A stretch of 64,000 nucleotides of DNA from Bicyclus anynana (taxonomy: Eukaryota; Arthropoda; Insecta; Lepidoptera; Nymphalidae): NCBI RefSeq assembly GCF_947172395.1, contig NC_069102.1:10632442-10696441 (forward strand), in the 5' to 3' direction. The stretch's first letter is position 1. Each line of letters starts with the position of its first letter. The translations under genes and the position numbers were made by a program. This document shows, piece after piece, positions 33,056 through 41,699 of the stretch. The notes under the pieces are model-generated. The model worked only from the letters and a program-made list of their open reading frames with translations. It ran no database searches and was not told where the DNA came from.

Positions 33056-33365
33056 CAGAGCCGTGATAGCCCAGTGGATATGACCTCTGCCTCCGATTCC
33101 GGAGGGTGTGTGTTCGAATCCGGGGCATGCACCTCCAACTTTTCAGTTGTGTGCATTTTAAGAAATTAAATATCACGTGTCTCAATCGGTGAAGGAAAAC
33201 ATCGTGAGGAAACCTGCATACCAGAGAATTATCTTAATTCTCTGCGTGTGTGAAGTCTACCAATCCGCATTGGGCCAGCGTGGTGGACTATTGGCCTTAC
33301 CCCTCTCATTCAGAGAGAAGACTCGAGCTCAGCGGTGAGCCAAATATGGGTTGATGACGACGAGA
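33056..33365 (+). mobile_element. SINE-A
   Basis: Complete from GAGCCGTGATAGCCCAGTGG to TGGGTTGATGACGACGA, with a small loss around box B. AGAATAGC on both sides may be the target-site duplication. Confidence 0.85.
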
Positions 33366-33369
33366 ATAG

Positions 33370-34050
33370 CCCTGCTCATGATCCATTAGCTTACGCACAT
33401 AAAGGTGTTTGCGCTGTCAACTTACTACTAAGTCTTTAGCCTACTTACTTCATAGCTAAGCCTTAATTAATTTATTCATTAATTATAGTCATATAAATAT
33501 CCACTATATAAAAATTAAATATTTTCAAAATAAACCCAGTGAGGGTGTTGTAACTACTCGTAGTAGAGAGGCGGATTTGATATTTTTTGGTCAAAAAGTC
33601 ATTTAAATTTATAGTTAGCTTTATCAAGCAAAAATTGTTTTAATGATGTCAAAAACTCATTAGTATTTTATTATTCTTTAATATATTGTGGTATTTTATT
33701 ATATATTTTATTGCACATTTTGTACGGGCTTATACTTCTCCCGAAAGTAGAATAACTACGAGTAAGTATTACTCGTACCTGAATTCCGGTTTACATTGGG
33801 TGTCAAAAGATGTCCAATTTGTAAACCAAATACGCCTGTAAATTTAGATTTCAAGATTATTTAACGAACATCATCAAAAGCAAAATAACACTTACTAGAA
33901 AGAAATAAAGTTTACCTTTGCATGTACTTTTCCAAGAAGTGTGGTCAAGCGTAATCGTGGGTGCACGAGAATTTTTTTTTAGTACACGTAATATTATACA
34001 AATAGAACAGTATCGAGTGTAATAGGCATGGATGTTCACAATCGGGTGCA
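33370..34050. other. Upstream region of the second Ala/Gly-rich gene
   Basis: No repeat or exon recognised. AT-rich and presumably includes the regulatory DNA for the gene starting at 34131. Confidence 0.4.
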
Positions 34051-34051
34051 C

Positions 34052-34060
34052 TATATAAAT
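34052..34060 (+). promoter_or_regulatory. TATA box of the second Ala/Gly-rich gene
   Basis: TATATAAAT lies about 79 bp before the ATG at 34131, predicting a start near 34082-34085. Confidence 0.6.
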
Positions 34061-34130
34061 GGATGCGTTAAATAGAAAGTATTAATTTACTTGATTAACT
34101 TGCGTCTAGCGGTACATTACTACAATAGAA

Positions 34131-36210
34131 ATGTCTCTAATTACGGTAAGAATTGAGATGAAAGGGAATCTCCATATTAATTAATATTTTTTTTTAATTA
34201 ACAAAGCAATATATTTAGATTGATTTAGCTTGTTTCTCCTCTTAAACTCATCAATCCTTTTCATTTGATACCCATATCATGGAGGACTAGAGGTGTATAG
34301 AAAAAGAGGAGTCTTCTTTGAAAGTTTTTTTTTAAATATTGGATATAGTGACGTCGCTTAGCTAAACGTGGAATGTAGCTAATCATCCACTGCATTTTTT
34401 CAGTTCAATCGGTTTCAGCAAATCCTAGTTAAATAACAGATCAACAAAAGCTTTTGTAAATAAAAAAAGGAATGTACGAATCGGAAGCTACATAATTATA
34501 TGTATTATTTAACAAAAAATGTGATTTATTTTTAATAGTGTTGTGGCTTAAATGTGTTTATCATTTTCAGATCCTCCTTGTCATCACGGCAGTGAGTGAT
34601 GTGTTTGGAGCAGGTCAGTGACATTGATTATGCTTTTATCAGTTGCTTATTTTGTATATTCCAAGTAATTTTAAATTTAATTGGTTTTGTTGTACTGATA
34701 GTTTTAGTTGTTCATTTTTACTAATTGATTGATTGACGGAGCTAGCCAGTGTTATTTGATATAATGGCAGACATTTATGGTAGGAATATGTCTCTATGAT
34801 GACCTTGCATCTGTCAAACTAAGGTATTGTTATTCTAATATATTGGAATCAGCATACCCTACTAACTAAAACAAAGCATATAGCGATATAGAGATTTTTT
34901 TTCAGTAGAAAAAGTCATTATCATCGCCTTTCCCGTATCCCACTTAAGTGAAGTCGGCAACCTATTTCAATCTTCTCCATTCGTCTCTATTAGGTACTCG
35001 TCAACTCATCATCCACTCCCTTTACAGACATGTCCTCTTTCACACACTCTAATCAATTTTTCAAAAGAAAAAAGTATCTATGAAAAATAATCATCATCAT
35101 CATTATCAACCCATATTTGGCTCACTGCTGAGCTCGAGTCTCCTCTCAGAATGAGAGGGGTTAGGCCAATAGTCCACCATGTTGGCCCAATGCGGATTCG
35201 CAGAGAATTAAGATAATTCTCTGGTATGCAGGTTTCTTCACGATGTTTTGCTTCACCGTTTGAGATACGTGATTTAAATTCTTAAAATGCACATAACTGA
35301 AAAGTTGGAGGTGCATGCCCCGGACCGGATTCGAACTCACACCCTCCGGAATTGGAGGCTTCGTGAAAAATAATATTTTACTGTAATTACAGGGGGTAGG
35401 AGGAGAGCTCCTGCGGCACCCGTGGCGCCTGCGCAACCGGCTGCAGATTCAGAGACCTCACAGACTGGTGTTGGCGCATCTATAATAGTGTCATCAGGCC
35501 CGGCCAATGGCTACGACCTCGGCCCGGCAGCTGCAGCAATCTCCGGCGGATCCGGTCTTGTTAACGGAGGGAACTTTGCAACCGCACCGGTTTATGGAAA
35601 CGTAGGCAGCAGTGCTCCATTAAACAACGCTGCCGCTGTAGGTGCCGCTCAGTTGAGTGCTATCCAAAACGCGCAGGCTGTCCAAGTTGCACAAATAGCT
35701 AACGCAGCGGCTGCTGCCATTCAAGGTGCACGCGCTGCCGAAGTCGCCGCGAGAGCTGGACAAGCGAATGCTCTACAGAACGCTCAAGCTTTCGATGCTA
35801 CTCGGATCGCTAATATACAAAGAGCTCGCGCTGCTGCCCAAGAGAACGCTCGCGCAGCAGAAGCAGCTAGACGGGCCGCTGCCGCCGCAGCAGCTGAAGT
35901 CGCTAGAGCAGTTGAAGCAGAACGCATTGCTAATGCTGCACGTGTTCAAGCTGTTGCCATAGCCAATGCTCGTGCTATTGAAGCTTCCCGAATTTCGAAC
36001 GCAGCTAGAGCTCAAGCTGCTGCCGTTGCAACAAGCGCGGCTCAAGCCCAAGCGGTCGCAGATGCGGTGGCGAGAAATACACAGGATGGTGGTCTGTTGC
36101 TGGGAATTGCAGGTAATCAAGGCAATGTGGCGCCACTAGCTATTGGTTCAGGATACGGACTCAACGGTCTCGGTGCCAGTTGGAATGGATACAATGGAAA
36201 AGGTCATTAA
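34131..36210 (+). CDS. Ala-rich helical secreted protein, paralogue 2
   Basis: Exons 34131-34145 (15 nt), 34571-34613 (43 nt) and 35393-36210 encode 291 residues with the same phases as paralogue 1. The signal peptide (MSLITILLVITAVSDVFGAG) is followed by GRRRAPAAP, a Pro/Ala-rich segment and a weak Gly/Asn arm. The Ala-rich helical block (about residues 99-250) aligns to paralogue 1 without gaps, with roughly 18 differences over about 138 positions by eye. The terminal arm is shorter and ends YNGKGH. Outside the block little is conserved, so the block is the constrained part. Codons end mostly in A or T. A SINE-A in intron 2 stops about 30 bp before exon 3. Function unknown; a structural secreted role is inferred from composition and from its neighbour. 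Confidence 0.85.
34915..35050 (-). mobile_element. LINE 3' tail fragment
   Basis: ATCATCGCCTTTCCCGTATCCC, then GAAGTCGGCAACC and CACTCTAATCAATTTTTC, a tail seen in many moth genomes as the end of a non-LTR element. In intron 2 of paralogue 2. Confidence 0.5.
35093..35360 (-). mobile_element. SINE-A, close to a splice acceptor
   Basis: Runs from ATCATTATCAACCCATATTTGGC to CACCCTCCGGAATTGGAGGC; the final head bases are lost. It ends about 32 bp before exon 3 at 35393. Confidence 0.85.
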
Positions 36211-36770
36211 GTAATTTTACAAAGGAAAGACTGACTAAAATTATAGGTGTGCTGCTTAAGAATGTTGTTCTTAGTCAAGATAAGATAATGAATATTATTA
36301 GACAAAATACGACAATATTACATAGCAAGTTACCGACAATTTAATGTTTTGTAGCTATTGAAAGCAGCTAGTACGAGTTAGAGGAAACTTTCCTTATGGT
36401 CAATATATTTTGTATCTGTCTACAAAAATGACGTGCCGTATAGAATAAGTACACATATTGTGTAATTGCAATTATAGATAGTAACGAAACAAGTGCCGTA
36501 ATGTATTATATGTATCTTTTGTTTTGCCAAAGATAAAGTGAAAGTTATTGTTAATATTTGTGTTTTACTTCTATCCTTTATTAGGGTTCCGTAGCCTACA
36601 ATCGCAAAATCCGTGCTTAGTGAATACCTACTAACTATAGACTACCTCTTTGCTAAATTTAATTTTTGTACGTCAGATTTTCGAGATTAGGTTTTCGAGA
36701 TTCCGTGAAGAATGAATAAACCTTTCGCATTTACTTGTATATATTAAGATTAAGATTAACATATTGTTTT
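36211..36770. other. Intergenic DNA between two tandem families
   Basis: Holds the 3' untranslated region of paralogue 2 and a short repeat phrase TTTATTAGGGTTCCGTAGCC at about 36578-36600, the end of a common moth repeat (see 48200-48270 and 62150-62190). No exon seen. Confidence 0.4.
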
Positions 36771-36955
36771 CCTTTATCACATTTCTATGTAAAATATGAC
36801 CAATTATTTTGGGTAACCTAATAAAAATAGTGGGTGTTTACATAACAAATATATAGTTGAGGTGAAAGCACTAAATCTTGGCGATAACCATGGTAATATG
36901 GACATCGAGCATATTTGAACAGATTTTATTTTGTGACACAAAACTGGGAGTTAAA

Positions 36956-37922
36956 ATGGTTTCCAAAGTGAGTTGTATTTTGTTGTTGTATGTTGTTGTA
37001 TGTATGTAGAATGTAGTTGTATTGAATATTATTTTTAAAAAATCTATCCTTAATATATTTAATTTACCATTATATATTTTAGGAAGAGAAGAGGAGAAGA
37101 AGTTTACTATATAATTTTGAATTTAGAATTTGTCGTTATATTAATTATCATTCATATTCAAATCTTACTATTAATTGAATTATTAAAAAAACATTTAGGT
37201 GAATAATTAGATGATTTGTATATATTGTAATTTTTTTTATTACTAATTTATATTTAATATACTGTTAATTCTAGTTTGAATTTATTTTAATTTAATTTGT
37301 AATATCTAATTATATCAAGAGACATCGCATTTCCGAGTAAAAAAATCTTTTGAAATTTAATCTATACTATTATTATAAATGCGAAAGTAAGTCTGTATGT
37401 CTGTCTTGTCTGTTACCTTTTAACGGCTAAACGGCTGAACCTGAAATGGGGCCTTGGAGCAAAACATAGGGTACTTTTGACCCTAAAATAAAAATACAAG
37501 GGTGTGAAATAGGCGTTGGAAGTTTGTATGGAAAGTCCTTCATTTTTTGGGCTACAGTTTTAAAAATTGATTCATAAGTCAAAAAAAATGTGATTCAAGA
37601 ATTTTTAAAATTCAATCCCCAAAGTGGTGAAATAGGGGTCGATAGTTTACATTAAATACCACGCAGACGAAGTCGCGGGCGTCCTATAAGGGTAGCCTTT
37701 ATGTTGCTCAATAACTTCCTCTATCTTCCAGTGAAAGTCCTATTAAAATTGGTCGGCTAAAAGGTTAGACCGGACAAACGTATTGACAGAACTCCCGCGG
37801 GATATTTGAAAAACCGAAATTCACTAGTTCGAAGTATTTATATTAAATAGATATTATACATAATATTTATAGAGTATTCGCCCTCATTGCATTTTTTTTT
37901 AAATTCCAGACAATCTGTCTCC
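36956..37922 (+). pseudogene. Decayed copy of the Gly/Gln-rich secreted family
   Basis: The first exon (36956-36967, MVSK) with gtgagt and about 180 bp upstream match the gene at 41700 closely. The copy lacks the TATAAAG box present there: the text reads GTAATATGGACATCGAGC in place of GTAATATAAAGTTAGTCATCGAGC. The exon 2 acceptor and first 13 bases (ACAATCTGTCTCC, 37910-37922) are kept; then the sequence becomes unrelated and no later exon is found. It is a truncated tandem duplicate that cannot make the protein. Confidence 0.78.
37365..37690 (+). mobile_element. Helitron-like element, longer family
   Basis: TCTATACTATTATTATAAATGCG start, GTCTGTCTTGTCTGTTACC, then a body with GGAAAGTCC and the end ACGCAGACGAAGTCGCGGGCGTCC. 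Copies at 41925-42115 and 62262-62645. Confidence 0.65.
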
Positions 37923-37994
37923 ATACCAAAAAATGGCAAGGGGTCTATTACACAAAAAAGTTTGAGGAACTCTGTTCTATCTATAACAGCGGTT

Positions 37995-38315
37995 TTGACG
38001 GCCTCCGTGGCGCAGTGGTATGCGCGGTGGATTTACAAGACGGAGGTCCTGGGTTCGATCCCCGGCTGGGCAGACTGAGATTTTCTTAATTTGTCCAGGT
38101 CTGGTGGGAGGCTTCGGCCGTGGCTAGTTACCACCCTACTGGCAAAGACGTACCGCCAAGCGATTTAGCGTTCCGGTACGATGCCGTGTAGAAACCGAAA
38201 GGGTAGTGGATTTTCAACCTCCTCCTAACAAGTTAGCCCGCTTCCATCTTAGACTGCATCATCACTTACCATCAGGTGAGATTGTAGTGAAAGGCTAACT
38301 TGTAAACAATAAAAA
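37995..38315 (+). mobile_element. SINE-B, full length
   Basis: TTGACGGCCTCCGTGGCGCAG head, box B GGGTTCGATCCCCGG, the body, and the end GGCTAACTTGTAAACAATAAAAAAAA. One of the best-kept copies in the window. Confidence 0.9.
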
Positions 38316-38439
38316 AAAAAACGACAGAGCAAGCATATGATCCACTTAAATGTAAGTGGAAGACCAGTGCCAGTAAACAGAGTAACACTCCATAGGGCAT
38401 GCAAGGCACAAGTCCTATATAGTGCCACCCTGTGTCCAT

Positions 38440-38650
38440 CAACCTAAGCCTCATCATTATCAGCCGATGGATGTCCACTGCTGGACATAAGCCTCTTGCA
38501 TGGTCCTAAAAACACAACTGTCTCGAACCGTCAGCATCCAGCGGCTCCCTGCAACCCGAATGATGTCTTTGGTCCACCTAGTGGGGGGTCGACCAACTGC
38601 GCTTTCCGGTGCAGGGTCTCAATTCCAGCACCTTGGGACCCCAACGTTAA
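38440..38650 (-). mobile_element. RTE-like LINE 3' end
   Basis: Starts TCATCATTATCAGCCGATGGATGTCC and runs to CAATTCCAGCACCTTGGGACC, the reverse complement of the tail at 31945-32150. Confidence 0.75.
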
Positions 38651-39399
38651 GCTTCATCTGCCTATAGGTAATAACCCGCAACCATAAGTTTCAAACCATA
38701 ACACAGCAGAGCAGCTTGGTAGTCGAAATAATCATAGTGGTATTATACTTCCTCATACGTTCTCTGTCACAAGAAGCTCATATTATGTTAAGTGTAATCG
38801 GGTTAAAAATATGGAATGATCGATTGCTTTACGTTTACATTACACCGATTTTCTCACGGACGAAGTCGCAGTCCGCCAGTTATAATTATCTTAAGTATTA
38901 GCCCGCGTTCCCGCAGGTAATACTTTCAAAAATATTAAAAAAAGCAAATGTTGATTTTCATCAAAATGAAGAAGATTCACAGCTCTAATATGTATTTTAA
39001 TATCGCAAAACGCTAGCGAATTTTAAAGTGACAGCTAGCGCCATCTAGTACATAGCACTGTAAAAGCTCAAACATATTATATTAGTATGATATCATTAAA
39101 ACACCAGATGAAAAGCCGACTTCGCTCGGGTAAAATTTGACTCCATAATACACATACATAGGTAGGTATATTTCTATAGTTATCAGTTCTCGAGGAATAT
39201 TAAAGACAAAGGAAGATACATTTTTAAAGTACGTTTGTTGTGTTTAATAAAATATAGTAAATTAAAACTGCAAAGTTTTAACATAAATAATTTTTATATT
39301 AAATTAACTTTAAAACTACACTAACTTCTCTGGCAACCTCTCTGTTTTAAGCATTTAGTATGTTTACGTAAGTGTTACTTTAATAAAATATAATTTTCA

Positions 39400-39785
39400 A
39401 ATTCAAAATTCATTTATTTCAAGTAGGCTCAGTTTACAAGCACTTTTGATACGTTAGTTGACTATTTGTAAGATTCTACCACCAGTTCGGAAGGCAGGTT
39501 CTGCTGAGAAGAAACCGGCAAGAAACTCAACAGTTGCTCTTTTAAAAAATCATACAATATTATAATTTACAATTGATAACAACATTAAAATTTCTTATAG
39601 TTTTACTTTCTGTGTGAAGGTGGAAGCTGATCGAATGGCCTCCAAGCATCTTTATCATTGAGGAACACATCAATGGTGTAGTAACCTCGACTAAGTAAAT
39701 GTTTTTTGACACATTGCTTAAAGCTATGCATTGGCAGGTCCATCACAGTCTTGGGGATCTTGTTATAGAAGAGTACACGCAAAGC
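39400..39785 (-). mobile_element. CR1-like LINE 3' end
   Basis: Reverse-complement coding remains include a PMHSFKQCVKKHLLSRGYYT-type segment, then VFLNDKDAWRP. The untranslated tail follows, to the AAATTCAAAATTCATTTATTTC microsatellite-like end near 39400. This is the usual end of moth CR1/L2 elements. Confidence 0.7.
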
Positions 39786-39899
39786 TACAAAACACTATAA
39801 TATAATTTTGAAAATATATCAAAAATAATATTATGAAGTCAATTAAAACAATTACAATTTATCAATTTGTTCTCACTCGAGAAGTTGGCGAAGATACTT

Positions 39900-40430
39900 A
39901 CTTGTACTTATTTGTAGGTACCCCTACCTTTATCCTACTCCTACTTTACCCTTTTTTACGGTAGGAGGAAATAATAATGGATGCAATCTTGGTAGCCTGA
40001 TTGACGACGTTTGACTTCACCTATACACAGCGCCCTATGGACTAAAACCTCCTTCATTCGCCGACCTTACTTCCCGGTACCGATGTGAACATTACTTCGA
40101 GCTTACTCTACCCTTACTCTACCTCTACCATATCACTTAACCTACCCCTAGAACACTTCTACCATACTAGGGGTATGTTAGAAGTGTTCTCTATCCCAAC
40201 CCCTACCATATCACTACCTTAAACTAACGATACTTCTACTATACATTCATACTTTTCCTACCATACCCCTACCCCTACTGTAATTCTTTCCTAATCTACA
40301 TTTACCCAGCCTATCCCTACGATACTTCTACCACTACCATACCTACACCACTACCCTACCCCTACCATACCACTATCATACGCCTACCCTACCATAGACC
40401 ACTAATACTTATACACCACTAATAAATCTT
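39900..40430 (+). repeat. Degenerate CCCTAC/CCATAC low-complexity tract
   Basis: Pyrimidine-biased with many imperfect CCCCTACC, TACCATAC and CTTCTACC units. It includes an inverted repeat, AGAACACTTCTA with TAGAAGTGTTCT, near 40152-40183. It is not the insect telomere repeat (TTAGG/CCTAA). Confidence 0.6.
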
Positions 40431-40650
40431 TTATTAAACTTCTAGTTTAATAAAAGATGAAGTTATGTTTGACTTTTAAGTATTTCTAAAATAATTATAT
40501 CAAATTTGTGATAAAAACAATACCAAGAAAATCGATTCTTAAGGTGGAACAGCAAACATCGATCAAGTAATCGAATATTCTGTGTAACGAATTTAAGCGA
40601 TGTGTTTGTTAATCTGTGTAAAAATTATTTACGTGTGTATTGCGAATCAA

Positions 40651-40676
40651 AATTATAGTGTAAGGACACTATAATT
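40651..40676. repeat. Small perfect hairpin
   Basis: AATTATAGTGT and ACACTATAATT flank a 4-nt AAGG loop. It lies 11 bp before the larger hairpin at 40687. Confidence 0.6.
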
Positions 40677-40686
40677 GTCACATTGG

Positions 40687-40763
40687 ACACATGGAAATTA
40701 TCTAACACCTATAAATAGGTATGTTGTATACCTATTTATAGGTGTTAGATAATTTCCATGTGT
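40687..40763. repeat. Perfect hairpin, 36-bp arms, 5-nt loop
   Basis: The arms at 40687-40722 and 40728-40763 are exact reverse complements, starting ACACATGGAAATTATCTAAC on the left; the loop is GTTGT. No mismatch was found. Exact pairing over this length means it is either recent or maintained. Confidence 0.85.
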
Positions 40764-41017
40764 GAGTTGTAGATGAATATAGGTGCCTTAAAGTTCCTTA
40801 AGTAATTGGTCTGAGTTAAATACTCACGATGTCACGATATCAGTGAAATATTATGGAAACTGCAGTTTGTGTGTCAGTGATATTAGAATTTAACAAAATA
40901 CTCGACAATCCGAGTTTTGCGGATATATGTTGTCGACTCGGAATGGTTTTTTTTTTCATGTTTTATTATTCAGGTAAAGTTTCGATCGAGTCTAACGTAC
41001 CCCTTGACAAAATCTAT

Positions 41018-41223
41018 ACTAATATAATAAAGCTGAAGAGTTTGTTTGTTTGTTTGTTTGTTTGTTTGATTGAACGCGCTAATCTCAGGAACTACTGGTC
41101 CGATTTGAAAAATTCTTTCACTGTTACATAGCTCATTTTTCGAGGAAGGCTATAGGCTATATATTATCCCCATATTCCTACGAAAATGGGAACCACGCAG
41201 GTGAAACCACGCGGCGTCAGCTA
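41018..41223 (+). mobile_element. Lep1-like Helitron, left unit of a tandem
   Basis: Starts CTATACTAATATAATAAAGC and ends GGCGTCAGCTA, where the next unit begins immediately. It differs from unit 2 by an extra GTTTGTTT length step and single-base changes. Confidence 0.8.
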
Positions 41224-41432
41224 TCTATACTAATATAATAAAGCTGAAGAGTTTGTTTGTTTGTTTGTTTGTTTGATTGAACGCGCTAATCTCAGGAACT
41301 ACTGGTCCGATTTGAAAAATTCTTTCACTGTTACATAGCTCATTTATCGAGGAAGGCTATAGGCTATATATTATCCCCATATTCCTACGAAAATGGGAAC
41401 CACGCAGGTGAAACCACGCGGCGTCAGCTAGT
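41224..41432 (+). mobile_element. Lep1-like Helitron, right unit of a tandem
   Basis: A near-identical second copy, ending GGCGTCAGCTAGTTAATAAT with the usual CTAGT terminus. The two units form an exact head-to-tail junction. Confidence 0.8.
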
Positions 41433-41634
41433 TAATAATATAGATTAACCATACATGTTTACAAACAAAATATTGAATTCCTGCAAATGATAATATTATT
41501 TTTTTCTTTTATCATATTATTTCTTTGTAACATATAACTAATTATTTTGGGTAAGATAACAAAAATTGTCGGTGTTTACATAACAAATATATAGTTGAGG
41601 TCAAATCGCTAAACCTTGGCGATAACCATGGTAA

Positions 41635-41641
41635 TATAAAG
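41635..41641 (+). promoter_or_regulatory. TATA box of the Gly/Gln-rich gene 41.7k
   Basis: TATAAAG about 65 bp before the ATG. The matching place in the pseudogene upstream (about 36893) has lost it. Confidence 0.6.
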
Positions 41642-41699
41642 TTAGTCATCGAGCATATTTGAACAGATTTTATTTTGTGACACAAAACGGACAGTTAAA

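Noticed and set aside
36956..37922. A working paralogue starting MVSK
   Set aside because: Exon 2 matches for only 13 bases, no later exon is found and the TATA box is missing.
39900..40430. Possible telomere repeat
   Set aside because: The units are CCCTAC/CCATAC-like and irregular; moth telomeres are TTAGG repeats.
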